From: VAZQ01 sp963725185
Lineage (GTDB): Bacteria > Pseudomonadota > Alphaproteobacteria > Rhizobiales > Xanthobacteraceae
Assembly: GCA_963725185.1 (NCBI GenBank)
Contig: CAVRXO010000006.1
Location: forward strand, 2,542,001-2,606,000
Length of the DNA stretch: 64,000 bases
Direction: 5' to 3'
Of the stretch, positions 7,486-17,149 are shown in pieces; position 1 is the stretch's first letter, and each line of letters opens with the position of its first letter. Position numbers and translations under genes: made by a program. The notes beneath the pieces are model-generated. The model did no database searches, was not told the origin of the DNA, and worked only from the letters and a program-made list of their open reading frames with translations.

Positions 7486-8751
7486 TCAGCCTGATTGCGC
7501 CACGCGCGCCCGGCGGTTCTGCAAGGCGCGGATGCGGTCGGCGAGCGAGCCCTTCTGGCCGCCGCCATTGATCGCGCCGATGAGCTTGTCGCCGCCGCCC
7601 GCCGTTCCGTTGGCGCCCGCCAGGATGGCCTCGATGGGCGAGCTCGGCCCTTCCAGCATGGCGGTGAGCCGCGCCACCTCGGCGGCCACGTCGTTGATGC
7701 GTTCGCGCATGACGGCGGTCTCCATGCGCTCGGCGGCCCAGGCGTTCTCGGCCTCCTGCTTCATGGCGACGATGTCGCGTTGCAGCTGGTCGCGCTCCTG
7801 ATGCGCCAGCTTGAGCTGCTCCTCGGCGAAGGTCTTCTCGGCGCCCAGCGTCTCGGCGGTGATCCGGTGCCGGTCTTGGTGCTCGGTCAGCTCGGCGCGC
7901 AGGCCCGCTTCGCTGGTCGCCGCCGTCGCGAGCCGGTTGCGGTATTGCTCGGCCGACAATTCGCGCTCGGCCGCCAGGCGCTCGTGCTCGTCGACCCGCG
8001 CCAACAGCTCCTGCACGCGCCGGCTCAGGATCTCGCCTTCGGTCGTCTGCACCTTGAGCTGGTTCTCGATCTCCTTGATGCTGGCGCCCAGCATCTCGGT
8101 CTTGCCGCGCTCCTCGGCGAGCTGCCGGCTTGCCGTCTCGGTATTGGCGGTTTGCGTCTCCAGCCGCCCCTGCAGGCTCTTGATCTCCTGCGCGTAGCCT
8201 TCGATCTGGCCCTTGAGCGCCTCCGCCTGTGCCTGCAGGCTGAGGAGCTCGACCCGCTGGCTGTCCGCCTTCATGGCGCCGTCGTTCAATTGCACCGTCG
8301 TTCTGGCCAGCTCGGCCGTGGTGTTGGCGAGCGCGCTCTCGGTCTCCTGCAACACGCGGACCTTGCCGGCGAGCTCGTTCTGGGTGTTCTGCAATTCCTC
8401 CGTCAGCGAGTTCACCCGCGCCTCGGCCCCCAGCAGCGCCGCCGCCTTCTCGCCGAGCTCGAGCTTGAGGCGGCCGACCGCCTCGCTCTTCTTGCCGATC
8501 TCGGCGAGCTGGGAGGTCGTCTTGGCCTTCATCTGATCGACGCTCATCTCCAGCCGACGCGTCGACATGGCGAATTCAGCGCGCAGCTGATCCTTGTCGG
8601 CGTGGATTTCCGCCATCGACATCGGGGTCATGGCTTCCAGGCGGCGCTGCGTCAGCCGCACCGCGCGCGCATGCACCATGGGAATGACCCCGATGACCAG
8701 CAGCCCCGCGACCAGAAACCCGATCCCGATATACATGATCGGCTCGATCAT
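7486..8751 (-). CDS. N-terminally anchored long coiled-coil protein
   Basis: 421 aa. Residues ~5-27 are a single TM helix (MYIGIGFLVAGLLVIGVIPM). Residues ~30-370 are almost uninterrupted heptad-rich coiled coil with alternating Glu, Gln, Ala, Leu and Arg (for example LTEELQNTQNELAGKVRVL). The C-terminal ~50 residues are Gly-rich and basic (GGGDKLIGAINGGGQKG, then RIRALQNRRARV). The topology suggests a small N-terminal anchor with a long cytoplasmic or periplasmic rod. Similar uncharacterised proteins occur in Rhizobiales. A structural or scaffolding role is inferred; no catalytic motif is visible. The 23-bp hairpin at its 3' end may terminate it. Confidence 0.75.
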   Translation of the reverse strand: MIEPIMYIGIGFLVAGLLVIGVIPMVHARAVRLTQRRLEAMTPMSMAEIHADKDQLRAEFAMSTRRLEMSVDQMKAKTTSQLAEIGKKSEAVGRLKLELGEKAAALLGAEARVNSLTEELQNTQNELAGKVRVLQETESALANTTAELARTTVQLNDGAMKADSQRVELLSLQAQAEALKGQIEGYAQEIKSLQGRLETQTANTETASRQLAEERGKTEMLGASIKEIENQLKVQTTEGEILSRRVQELLARVDEHERLAAERELSAEQYRNRLATAATSEAGLRAELTEHQDRHRITAETLGAEKTFAEEQLKLAHQERDQLQRDIVAMKQEAENAWAAERMETAVMRERINDVAAEVARLTAMLEGPSSPIEAILAGANGTAGGGDKLIGAINGGGQKGSLADRIRALQNRRARVAQSG

Positions 8752-8920
8752 GGACTACGCTCCTACCCGCCTTTGATTTTCGAGAATGCTCCCCACCTTG
8801 CCACGGCACCCGCGCGGGTGCCAGCTTCACCAGGCGTTAACCTAAACCGGCGCGCCGTCGAAGGGCGAGGCGACACGATTGACGATGAATTCGCGCCGCC
8901 GGGCGGCCACCAAAACAAGG

Positions 8921-9499
8921 TCAGAACGGGTTCCAGGTCGCATTCGGGGTGAATTTCAGGTAGCCGATATTGGCGCCGAGCCGCAGCCCGACACCCGATC
9001 GGATCGGAACCACCACGATATTGTTCGCGGTCAGCGCCGTCATCCCGAACCCGCCGATGAAATAGGCGGAGCCGTCGATGCCGGCGAAGCGCTGATAGAC
9101 CGCGTCGGTGCTGGGCAGGTTGTAGACCAGCATCATGGTGCGCGCACCGTCGCCGCCCCAGTCGAACCCGACCGAGGGGCCCTGCCAGTAGACCGGCAGG
9201 TCGCCGGCATTCTTGGTGTAAAGCGTGCCGTCGCCGTAGCGCAGCCCCGCCACGATGGCGCCGCCGGCCTCCTGGCCCAGGACGTAGCCGTTGGGCTGGC
9301 CCCAGTTGCTCACCGCCTTTTCGATGACGGTGGCAAGCCCCTGCGAGATCGTGCCGAAGAATTGATGCCCCGCATTGATGAGCTCGTTGGGGGAATATTT
9401 CTGGTCACGGGCCGGGTCCGCCGGCTGCGCGGCCAATGGGCCGAGCCCGCAGCCGATCAGTGCGACAGCAAAGGCAATGGTCCGCAAAACCGTGCGCAT
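8921..9499 (-). CDS. eipA: EipA family envelope protein (DUF1134)
   Basis: 192 aa from the ATG at 9499, which has GGAG at a good distance; the upstream ATG at 9511 is an alternative. A Sec signal peptide (IAFAVALIGCGLGPLAA) is followed by the DUF1134 core with its conserved block YVLGQEAGGAIVAGLRYG, then LYTKNAG and YWQGPSVGFDWGG, and the C-terminal half with GVGLRLGANIGYLKF. In Brucella, EipA is a periplasmic protein needed for envelope integrity, and DUF1134 is nearly confined to alphaproteobacteria. It is a single gene, divergent from the YHS protein at 9605. Confidence 0.9.
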   Translation of the reverse strand: MRTVLRTIAFAVALIGCGLGPLAAQPADPARDQKYSPNELINAGHQFFGTISQGLATVIEKAVSNWGQPNGYVLGQEAGGAIVAGLRYGDGTLYTKNAGDLPVYWQGPSVGFDWGGDGARTMMLVYNLPSTDAVYQRFAGIDGSAYFIGGFGMTALTANNIVVVPIRSGVGLRLGANIGYLKFTPNATWNPF

Positions 9500-9604
9500 C
9501 GGATGCTCCATGGAAATACGCGGGCGGGATTAACCCCTCGCTCACGAGCCTATCTTAACTTTAAGGCGCCAACGCAACCAAATCGCCACAGGATAGGCAA
9601 TACT

Positions 9605-10141
9605 ATGACCGCGGCGCGGCAGCGGGCGAAGCCCTCTTTTTGCCCCAGGACCAGGCTGGAGACCAAGCTGGCGGCGAGGCTCGTGATGGGGCTCGTCCTG
9701 ATGGCAGCCGCCGGGCTCGGCCTTGCCGGCTCGCTCGCGGCGGCGACCACCGAGCGGCTCGTGGTCGACCGCAACAGCGGCCTTGCGATCAGCGGCTTCG
9801 ATCCGGTGGCCTATTTCACCGACACGCAGGCGCTGCCCGGAAAAGGCGAGTACGAACAGGAGTTTGCCGGGGCGGTATGGCGGTTCCGGAATGCCGGAAA
9901 CCGGGCTGCCTTCCTGGCCGATCCGGACGTCTACATGCCGCGCTTCGGCGGCTATGATCCGGTCGACGTCGCCCGCGGTGTGGCGGTGGCGGGCAATCCC
10001 CTGCTTTGGATCATCAGCGGCGAACGGCTTTACCTGTTCTATGCGGCTGAAACGCGGGATGAATTTGCCGGCGACAGCGGCCGCATCGTTGCAACTGCAG
10101 ATAGCGCATGGCCGTCGCTCACCCGAATGCTGGTGCGGTGA
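9605..10141 (+). CDS. YHS-domain protein
   Basis: 178 aa. An N-terminal membrane or signal segment (residues ~27-46, LVMGLVLMAAAGLGLAGSLAA) precedes a YHS domain with the typical start ISGFDPVAYFTD and end DVYMPRFGGYDP. The YHS fold occurs in metal-handling proteins and as stand-alone exported proteins of unknown role in proteobacteria. The metal-ligand Cys of some YHS domains is absent here. It is divergent from eipA with ~105 bases between them. Confidence 0.75.
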   Translation: MTAARQRAKPSFCPRTRLETKLAARLVMGLVLMAAAGLGLAGSLAAATTERLVVDRNSGLAISGFDPVAYFTDTQALPGKGEYEQEFAGAVWRFRNAGNRAAFLADPDVYMPRFGGYDPVDVARGVAVAGNPLLWIISGERLYLFYAAETRDEFAGDSGRIVATADSAWPSLTRMLVR

Positions 10142-10266
10142 GCGAGGAAATCTTGGCAGGTCGCGCCGCCGCAGTGTATCAGGGCGCACCGGCGCCGGAG
10201 CGCTGAGTCGCGCCTTCACAAGCCTCAAGCTTAGCTTTCGCCCTGCTTGCCCACCGGAGACATCGC

Positions 10267-10908
10267 ATGTCCGGCCAAGTCGCCCTTGATGCCCTCGACC
10301 TTGCCGCGCTCCTGTGCTCGCGCGTCTGTCACGATCTGATCAGCCCGACCGGCGCCATCGTCAACGGGCTCGAAGTCTTCGAGGAGAAGGACAGCGACGA
10401 GGAGACCAAGACCTTCGCGCTCGACCTGATCAAGAAAAGCGCCAAGACCGCGTCAGCGCGGCTGCAGTTCTGCCGGCTGGCGTTCGGGGCCGCCGGCTCG
10501 AGCGCCGCGCAAATCGATCTGGGCGACGCGGAAGGCATGGCGCGCGGCTTCCTGGACGATGACAAGACCAAGCTCACCTGGCACCTGCCGAGGGTTTTGC
10601 TGCCGAAGAATTGCGTGAAGCTCCTCTTGAACATGCTGATCATCGCCAGCCAGACGATTCCCCGCGGCGGCATGCTGACCGTCGATGCGATCGGCGAAGG
10701 GGAGACCATGAGCTTCCGCATCACCGCGGCGGGCCTCAATGCGCGCATTCCGCAAGCCCTGGCAGGCCTGCTCGAAGGCAGGTCGGAAAGCGGCACGGTC
10801 GATGCCCATGCGATTCAGCCGTTCTATACCGGCTTGCTCGCCCGCGCCTGCGGGATGGGGGTAAGCCTTGCGACCGAGAACGACCAGATCGTGGTGACGG
10901 CGCAGTAG
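10267..10908 (+). CDS. chpT: Histidine phosphotransferase ChpT
   Basis: 213 aa. The N-terminal helix carries the phospho-accepting motif around His22 (SRVCHDLISPTGAIVNGLE), followed by the DHp-like helical hairpin and a C-terminal HATPase-like domain without ATP-binding motifs, as in the ChpT (DUF2360) family. In Caulobacter and relatives ChpT relays phosphate from the CckA kinase to CtrA and CpdR. CtrA is encoded ~10 kb away in the same window; CckA is not. It stands directly upstream of the chemotaxis operon, separated by an inverted-repeat element at 10911-11003. Confidence 0.9.
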   Translation: MSGQVALDALDLAALLCSRVCHDLISPTGAIVNGLEVFEEKDSDEETKTFALDLIKKSAKTASARLQFCRLAFGAAGSSAAQIDLGDAEGMARGFLDDDKTKLTWHLPRVLLPKNCVKLLLNMLIIASQTIPRGGMLTVDAIGEGETMSFRITAAGLNARIPQALAGLLEGRSESGTVDAHAIQPFYTGLLARACGMGVSLATENDQIVVTAQ

Positions 10909-10910
10909 AT

Positions 10911-11003
10911 GGGCGAATAGCGAGGAGCGAGTAGCGAGTAGCGAGTAGAAAGAAGCGAAGGGCCGAGCGGCGCGCTCCGCTATTCGCCATTCGCTATTCG
11001 CCC
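10911..11003. repeat. Inverted-repeat element with iterated GCGAGTAG/CTATTCGC arms (copy 1)
   Basis: The left arm begins GGGCGAATAGCGA (10911-10923) and then repeats GCGAGTA several times. The right arm has CTATTCGC-type iterations ending in TCGCTATTCGCCC (10991-11003), a perfect 13-bp complement of the left end. It lies directly after the chpT stop and is built like the element at 37822-37896. It would fold into a long hairpin in RNA. Confidence 0.8.
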
Positions 11004-11145
11004 CTCCATTTCCTAACGACAAATTAATGCCCTGCGCCAGTCGCTGGCGCCGCAACCAAAATTAAACCCTTTAGCAACACAGTGATACTGGTGCCGAAAC
11101 GCGTCGGGACGGTGGGGTCTGCGCGTTGCGTTGAAAGCGTTTTCC

Positions 11146-13779
11146 ATGGACGAGCTGCTGCGGGACTTCCTGACCGAGACGAACGAGAGCATCGACGTCG
11201 TGGATGTCGAGCTTGTTCGTTTCGAGCACGACCCGAACAACGCCAAGATTCTCGATAACATCTTTCGTCTCGTCCACACCATCAAGGGGACCTGCGGCTT
11301 TCTCGGCCTGCCGCGGCTCGAAGCGCTCACCCATGCGGCCGAGGCGCTGATGGGAAACTTTCGCGACGGCGCGTCGGTCACCAGCGATGCCGTCACCCTC
11401 ATCCTGGCGACCATCGATCGGATCAAGATGCTGCTTGATCGGCTCGAGCGCAGTCAAGCCGAAGAGGCCGGTGACGATCACGATCTGATCGTCCAGCTGA
11501 GCCGCATGGCCGCGGCCCATGCCGGCGGACAGCATGGCGGCGCGGCGAAATCCGCCCCCCATCCGACCCTCGTTCAGCACAGCCCAGCGGCCGCGGCTCG
11601 GCTCGGCCGGGCTTCGCCGGATGAGCTCGCGCCCGCCCCCGGCCGGGCGCCGGCGGCAGCCGCCGCGCCCAAATCGATCGCGCCGGAGAATGCGGGCGAG
11701 GGGGCGGACGCCGAGGACCGGTCGAGCGACAAGATCGCCACCAAGTCGATCCGGGTGCATGTCGATACGCTCGAGCACCTGATGACCATGGTCTCCGAGC
11801 TCGTTCTCACCCGCAATCAGCTGCTCGAGATCGTGCGCCGCCACGAGGATTTGGAATTCAAGGCGCCCCTGCAACGGCTTTCGAACGTCACCGCGGAGCT
11901 GCAGGAAGGCGTCATGAAGACGCGCATGCAGCAGATCGGCGTCGCCTGGCAGAAGTTGCCGCGGATCGTGCGCGACCTGTCGACCGAGCTCGGCAAGCCC
12001 ATCGAGCTCGAGATGCATGGCGCCGAAACCGAGCTCGACCGCCAGGTGCTCGAGCTGATCAAGGACCCGCTCACCCACATGGTTCGCAATTCCGCCGACC
12101 ATGGCCTGGAAATGCCGGCCGTGCGGCGCGCCTGCGGCAAGCCCGAAAAAGGCACCATCCGTCTCAGCGCCCGCCACGAAGGCGGACACATCGTGATCGA
12201 CGTCTCCGACGACGGCGCCGGCTTGAGCACCGAGCGGATCAAGGCGGCCGCGATTGCACGCGGTCTCGCCACCCAGGCTCAAGTCGAGAAGATGTCGGAA
12301 GCGCAGATTCAAAAATTCATCTTTCTGCCAGGCTTCTCGACCGCCGAAAAGTTGACCAGCGTCTCCGGCCGCGGCATCGGCATGGATGTGGTGCGCGCGA
12401 ACATCGACGAGATCGGCGGCACCATCGACGTCAAATCGGTGCTCGGCCAGGGCACCCGCTTCAGCGTCAAGATCCCCCTTACGCTCGCGATCGTCTCCGC
12501 CCTGATCGTGGAATCGGCCGGCGATCGCTTCGCCATCCCCCAGCTCGCCGTGGTCGAGCTGGTGCGCGTGCACAGCAACTCGGAGTATCGCATCGAGCAT
12601 ATCAAGGATGCGGCGGTCCTGCGTTTGCGCAACAAGCTGCTTCCGCTCGTCCACCTGAAGGTCCTGCTCAAGATCGACGGTGGTGCCGATTGCCAGGCCG
12701 AGAACGGCTTCATCGTGGTCACCCAGGTCGGCAGCCAGACCTTCGGCATCGTGGTCGACGCCGTCTTCCACACCGAGGAGATCGTGGTGAAGCCGATGTC
12801 GAGCAAGCTTCGCCACATCCCCTTGTTCGCCGGCAATACGATCCTGGGCGACGGCTCGGTCATCATGATCATCGAGCCGAACGGCATCGCCCCGTCGATC
12901 GGAAACGTGGCCGTCGAGCGCGATGCCGCGGCGGCGGAGCGGGAGAGCGACCCGCGCGATGACGAATCCGGCATCGCCTCGATGCTGGTGTTCCGCGCCG
13001 GCTCTCCGCAGCCGCGGGCGGTGCTGCTGTCGCTGGTGACCCGGCTCGAGGAAATCGACGTCCGCAAGATCGAGTCCTCGAACGGCCGCTCGCTGGTGCA
13101 GTATCGCGGCCAGTTGATGCCGCTCATTCCGGTCAACGACGATGTGCGCATCAAGAGCACGGGCAAGCAGCCGCTGCTGGTCTTCTCCGACGAGGGCCGC
13201 TCCATGGCGCTGGTGGTCGACGAGATCGTCGATATCGTCGAGCAGAGATTGGACATCGAGCTGCTCAGCCAGCAGCCAGGCGTGCTGGGTTCGGCGCTGA
13301 TCAGGGGCCAGGCGACGGAAGTCATCGATGTCGGTCATTACCTGCCGCTGGCATTCGACGATTGGCAGCATTGGCGGGAACGCCGGGTAGTCTCGGCCCG
13401 CCACCGCGTGCTCCTGGTCGACGATTCCCATTTCTTCCGCAGCATGCTGGCGCCGCTATTGAATGCGGCTGGATTTTCCGTCACCAGCGCGGCTTCGGCC
13501 GACGAGGCGCTGACCGTGCTGCGCGACGGCGCGCGCGTCGATGTCGTCATCACCGATATCGACATGCCCGGCAAGGACGGCTTCGAGCTGACCTCGGCGG
13601 TGCGCCGCGATCCGCGCACCGCCTCGATACCGGTCATCGGGCTTTCTTCGCTGGTGTCCGCGGAGTTGGTCGAGCGCGGACGCCAGGTCGGTCTGCACGA
13701 TTACGTGGCCAAGTTCGACCGCCACGGTCTGATCGCGGCGCTCAAGGAGCAGACCGCCGACGTGGACCGCGCGGCCTGA
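11146..13779 (+). CDS. cheA: Hybrid chemotaxis histidine kinase CheA with receiver domain
   Basis: 877 aa from the ATG at 11146 (MDELLRDFLTETNES, the usual start of this family); a TTG five codons earlier is possible. Order of domains: HPt with phospho-site His44 (RLVHTIKGTCGFLG), an Ala/Pro linker (~130-195), the dimerisation helix pair, the HATPase domain (N box LVRNSADHGLEMP, G boxes DVSDDGAGLS and GRGIGMDVV), CheW-like regulatory domain(s), and a C-terminal receiver with phospho-acceptor Asp804 (VVITDIDMPGKDG). It is the central kinase receiving MCP signals and phosphorylating CheY and CheB. The fused receiver, possibly a phosphate sink, is typical of alphaproteobacterial systems. First gene of cheA-W-Y-B-R. 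Confidence 0.95.
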   Translation: MDELLRDFLTETNESIDVVDVELVRFEHDPNNAKILDNIFRLVHTIKGTCGFLGLPRLEALTHAAEALMGNFRDGASVTSDAVTLILATIDRIKMLLDRLERSQAEEAGDDHDLIVQLSRMAAAHAGGQHGGAAKSAPHPTLVQHSPAAAARLGRASPDELAPAPGRAPAAAAAPKSIAPENAGEGADAEDRSSDKIATKSIRVHVDTLEHLMTMVSELVLTRNQLLEIVRRHEDLEFKAPLQRLSNVTAELQEGVMKTRMQQIGVAWQKLPRIVRDLSTELGKPIELEMHGAETELDRQVLELIKDPLTHMVRNSADHGLEMPAVRRACGKPEKGTIRLSARHEGGHIVIDVSDDGAGLSTERIKAAAIARGLATQAQVEKMSEAQIQKFIFLPGFSTAEKLTSVSGRGIGMDVVRANIDEIGGTIDVKSVLGQGTRFSVKIPLTLAIVSALIVESAGDRFAIPQLAVVELVRVHSNSEYRIEHIKDAAVLRLRNKLLPLVHLKVLLKIDGGADCQAENGFIVVTQVGSQTFGIVVDAVFHTEEIVVKPMSSKLRHIPLFAGNTILGDGSVIMIIEPNGIAPSIGNVAVERDAAAAERESDPRDDESGIASMLVFRAGSPQPRAVLLSLVTRLEEIDVRKIESSNGRSLVQYRGQLMPLIPVNDDVRIKSTGKQPLLVFSDEGRSMALVVDEIVDIVEQRLDIELLSQQPGVLGSALIRGQATEVIDVGHYLPLAFDDWQHWRERRVVSARHRVLLVDDSHFFRSMLAPLLNAAGFSVTSAASADEALTVLRDGARVDVVITDIDMPGKDGFELTSAVRRDPRTASIPVIGLSSLVSAELVERGRQVGLHDYVAKFDRHGLIAALKEQTADVDRAA

Positions 13780-13799
13780 AGGGAAATGGCTTGATTGGC

Positions 13800-14249
13800 A
13801 TGCTGGAAACCATGACCGAATATGTCACCGCGACGGTCGGGGGCCAATTGTTCGGCCTCCCGATCGCGCGCGTGCAGGACGTTTTCGTGCTCGACCGGCT
13901 GACGCGGGTGCCGCTTGCGGCGCCCGAGATCGCCGGCGTGCTCAATCTGCGCGGTCGGATCGTGACCGCCATCGACATGCGCCGGCGGTTGGGGCTGGCG
14001 CCGCTGGCCGAGGCTGGCAAGCGAATGGCGATCGGCATCGAATGCAAGGGCGAATCCTATGGCCTGCTGATCGACGCGATCGGCGAAGTGCTGAGCCTGC
14101 CGTCGAGCGGTCGCGAAGGCAATCCGGTCAATCTCGAGGCGCGGCTGGCGCGGGTGTCGGCCGGCGTTCATCGGCTCGAAGACCGGCTGCTGCTGGTGCT
14201 CGACGTGGATCGCGTGCTCGAGGTCGGCCCGCAGGCGGAAGCGGCATGA
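13800..14249 (+). CDS. cheW: Chemotaxis adaptor CheW
   Basis: 149 aa. A single CheW SH3-like domain with the typical block GVLNLRGRIVTAIDMRRRLG and the N-terminal strand VTATVGGQLFGLPI. It links methyl-accepting receptors to CheA. It begins about 20 bases after the cheA stop. The AAGGGA site at 13778-13784 fits a TTG start at 13791 slightly better by distance, so the true N-terminus may be three residues longer. Confidence 0.9.
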   Translation: MLETMTEYVTATVGGQLFGLPIARVQDVFVLDRLTRVPLAAPEIAGVLNLRGRIVTAIDMRRRLGLAPLAEAGKRMAIGIECKGESYGLLIDAIGEVLSLPSSGREGNPVNLEARLARVSAGVHRLEDRLLLVLDVDRVLEVGPQAEAA

Positions 14250-14325
14250 ATCTTTACAGAACGTTAGCAGTATCGGGTGAACGGTGGAACTGGCGGGCAC
14301 CCCCGCAGAACGAAGAGAGGCTGCC

Positions 14326-14691
14326 ATGAAGACCTGCTTGGTCGCGGACGATTCGAGCGTCATTCGCAAGGTGGCGCGGCGGATTCTCGAGAAGCTGAAC
14401 TTCCAGATCGTCGAGGCCGAGGACGGCGAGCAGGCGCTGGAAGCCTGCCGCATGTCCATGCCCGACGCCGTGCTGCTCGACTGGAACATGCCGAAGATGG
14501 ACGGCTACGAGTTCCTGCGAAACCTGCGTCGCCTGCCGGATGGCGACCGGCCGAAGGTCGTGTTCTGCACCACCGAGAACGACGTCGCGCACATCGCCCG
14601 CGCGCTGCATGCGGGCGCCAACGAGTACATCATGAAGCCGTTCGACAAGGAGATCGTCGAGGCCAAGTTCCAAGAGGTCGGGTTGCTCTGA
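14326..14691 (+). CDS. cheY: Chemotaxis response regulator CheY
   Basis: 121 aa, a single receiver domain. Acid pocket Asp8-Asp9, phospho-acceptor Asp52 (VLLDWNMPKMDG), Thr82-Thr83, and Lys104 (IMKPF) are all in place. Start at the ATG 14326 behind AGAGAGG. It would bind the flagellar motor switch after phosphorylation by CheA. Third gene of the operon. Confidence 0.95.
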   Translation: MKTCLVADDSSVIRKVARRILEKLNFQIVEAEDGEQALEACRMSMPDAVLLDWNMPKMDGYEFLRNLRRLPDGDRPKVVFCTTENDVAHIARALHAGANEYIMKPFDKEIVEAKFQEVGLL

Positions 14692-14749
14692 TCTCTTGTC
14701 TTCCCGTTGTCCGTGCTCCGCTGCTTCAACATGAGTATTGCGTCCCGCG

Positions 14750-15955
14750 ATGAGCATCGCCGATCCCAACCTGCATCCGAGATTAGCGAGCGGACATGAT
14801 TCGATCCGGGTGATGATCGTGGATGACGCGATCGTCGTCCGCGGCCTGTTGGTGCGCTGGATCGAGGCGGAAGCCGGACTGCAAGTGGTGGCTTCGCTGC
14901 GCAGCGGCCGCGAAGCGATCGAGCAGGTGGAGCGGACCGACCCCGATGTCGTCATCCTCGATGTCGACATGCCGGACATCGACGGGATCACCGCCTTGCC
15001 AATCCTGTTCGAGAAGAAGCGCGATCTCGTCGTCATCATGTCCTCGACGCTGACCCGCCGCAACGCGGAGGTGAGCCTGCGGGCTCTTGCGCTCGGAGCG
15101 ACCGACTATATCCCCAAGCCGGAATCGACCCGCGAGATGGCCGGCTCCGACTCGTTTCGCCGCGATCTGGTCGAAAAGATTCGTGCCCTTGGCGCGCGCC
15201 GCAAGCAGCGCCTGAACAGTGCTCGGGTGCTGCCGTTGGCGGTGGTGCCCGCGCGCCGCCCGAAACCGGTCGGCGATCGCGCGCCTGCCGCCTGGCGCCA
15301 CGTCGACAGCCCCGGGACCGTGCCGGTGGCCGACCCCGTCCCCTTCAAGCTGCGATCCTTGCCGTCGGCGCCGCCGCGCATTCTGCTGATCGGCTCATCG
15401 ACCGGCGGGCCCCAGGCTTTGGGGGCCATTGTGGGCCGCATCGGCGGCATCATCGATCAGGCTCCGGTCCTGATCACCCAGCACATGCCGCCGACCTTCA
15501 CGACCATTCTGGCCGAGATCCTCGAGCGCGCCAGCGGCCGGCCGGTGCACGAGGCGGTTGACGGGGAAGCGCTGCGCGCCGGTGCGATCTACATCGCGCC
15601 GGGCGGCCGCCACCTGCGGGTGGTCCGCCGCGATGGCTCGCCGTCGGTGGCGCTCGATGACGGTGCGCAGATCAATTTCTGCAAGCCGGCCGTCGATCCG
15701 ATGTTTTCTTCGGCCGCTGAAACGTGGGGCAGCTGGAATCTGGCCCTGGTCCTCACCGGCATGGGCTGCGACGGAACCCGCGGCGCCGCCGACATTGTGG
15801 CGGCCGGCGGCAGCGTCATTGCGCAGGACGAGGAAACCAGCGTGGTGTGGGGCATGCCGGGCTCGGTGACCAAAGCCGGTCTGTGCTGCGCCGTCCTGCC
15901 CATCGATCAAATCGCCGCCAAGCTGACCCATCTGTTTTGCGGGAGTTGGTCATGA
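14750..15955 (+). CDS. cheB: Protein-glutamate methylesterase CheB
   Basis: 401 aa. N-terminal receiver (Asp71 in VVILDVDMPDIDG), a ~80-residue basic linker, then the methylesterase domain with the catalytic serine in GSSTGGPQAL, histidine in TQHMPPTFT and aspartate in GMGCDGTRGA. It removes methyl groups from receptor glutamates for adaptation and is activated by CheA phosphorylation. Its stop overlaps the cheR start (ATGA at 15952), implying coupled translation. The ATG at 14750 is preferred to an upstream TTG. Confidence 0.95.
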   Translation: MSIADPNLHPRLASGHDSIRVMIVDDAIVVRGLLVRWIEAEAGLQVVASLRSGREAIEQVERTDPDVVILDVDMPDIDGITALPILFEKKRDLVVIMSSTLTRRNAEVSLRALALGATDYIPKPESTREMAGSDSFRRDLVEKIRALGARRKQRLNSARVLPLAVVPARRPKPVGDRAPAAWRHVDSPGTVPVADPVPFKLRSLPSAPPRILLIGSSTGGPQALGAIVGRIGGIIDQAPVLITQHMPPTFTTILAEILERASGRPVHEAVDGEALRAGAIYIAPGGRHLRVVRRDGSPSVALDDGAQINFCKPAVDPMFSSAAETWGSWNLALVLTGMGCDGTRGAADIVAAGGSVIAQDEETSVVWGMPGSVTKAGLCCAVLPIDQIAAKLTHLFCGSWS

Positions 15956-16833
15956 CGCCCGCCGATTACGACTATCTTCGCAGGCTGCTGAAGGAGCGTT
16001 CCGGCCTCGTGCTGTCCGCCGACAAGCAATATCTGGTCGAGAGCCGGTTGCTGCCGGTCGCGCACCGCGCGGGTGTCGAAACCTTGGCGCAACTGGTGCA
16101 GAAGCTCAGGGGCATGAAGAACGAGCCGCTCGTCACCGAGGTCGCCGAGGCGATGACCACCAACGAATCGTTCTTCTTCCGCGACAAGCTTCCGTTCCAG
16201 CACTTTCGCGACATGATGATGCCGGCCCTGCTGGCAGCCCGGGCGTCGCACCGGCGCATTCGCATCTGGTGCGCCGCGGCCGCGACCGGTCAGGAGCCCT
16301 ATTCGCTGGCCATGAGCCTGAAGGAGATGGGCGAGACGGTCGCCGGCCGGCAAATCGAGATCGTCGCCACCGAGTTCTCCAGCCAGGTGCTGGAAAAGGC
16401 CAAGTCGGGAATCTTCAGCCAGTTCGAGGTCCAGCGCGGGCTGCCGATCCAACTCCTCATCAAGTACTTCGATCAGGTCGGCGACTGCTGGCAGATCAAT
16501 CCCGATGTCCGCGCCATGGTGCAGTTCCGGTCGTTCAACCTGCTGCACGAATTCACTCACCTGGGGCATTTCGACTTGGTGTTCTGCCGGAACGTGTTGA
16601 TCTATTTCGATCAGGAGACCAAGACCCAAGTGCTCGATCGCATCGCACGGATCATGGAGCAGGACGGCTATCTGGTGCTCGGCGCCGCCGAAACGGTGGT
16701 CGGACTCACCGAAAGTTTCAAGCCGCTGCCCGACCGCCGCGGCGTCTACGCCCCGAATCCGGCGGCCAAGGGCAGGAGCGTCTGCGAAGTCAGGCCGGGA
16801 CTGCATCTGGCCGCGGTTGCGAGCGCGCGGTGA
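15952..16833 (+). CDS. cheR: Chemotaxis protein methyltransferase CheR
   Basis: 293 aa. The N-terminal helical domain (residues 1-~75) is followed by the SAM-binding methyltransferase domain with MTTNESFFFRD, IRIWCAAAATGQEPYS (motif I) and DLVFCRNVLIYFD. It methylates receptor glutamates using S-adenosylmethionine. The start overlaps the cheB stop by ATGA. It is the last gene of the che operon; no receptor gene is present nearby. Confidence 0.95.
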   Translation: MTPADYDYLRRLLKERSGLVLSADKQYLVESRLLPVAHRAGVETLAQLVQKLRGMKNEPLVTEVAEAMTTNESFFFRDKLPFQHFRDMMMPALLAARASHRRIRIWCAAAATGQEPYSLAMSLKEMGETVAGRQIEIVATEFSSQVLEKAKSGIFSQFEVQRGLPIQLLIKYFDQVGDCWQINPDVRAMVQFRSFNLLHEFTHLGHFDLVFCRNVLIYFDQETKTQVLDRIARIMEQDGYLVLGAAETVVGLTESFKPLPDRRGVYAPNPAAKGRSVCEVRPGLHLAAVASAR

Positions 16834-17149
16834 GGTCGCGGTGCTGGCTCGATGCGAGACGTCCGATGGCCGGATTGCGCGTCAATAAAACATTCCAGCC
16901 GCCAACGCCGCGACCGGCCGACCGCCTTGCTGTCGGACGCTCGGGTCCAAGCGATAGCGGTATTGGGTTCCGGATACGGTCGCGTCAATCTACATGTCGC
17001 GACCGCTTGTTGCTCCCGCGCATCGCCTTCCAAGGAATGACATCGGGGGGCCCCCAATAGGGTTGTTTCAAGCCGCCTTGATGCGATAGAACGGCCCTGA
17101 TTGGTGTGATTTACGGCGAAATCTTGGGAAAGATCGAAGGAACGGCCTT
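16834..17149. other. Intergenic, nothing recognised
   Basis: About 316 bases after cheR. No gene, RNA or strong hairpin with a T-tract was recognised. Confidence 0.5.

Noticed and set aside
11071..13431. 786-residue frame antisense to cheA
   Set aside because: It is low-complexity His/Asp/Arg-rich sequence, as expected opposite a high-GC gene, and cheA is complete on the plus strand.
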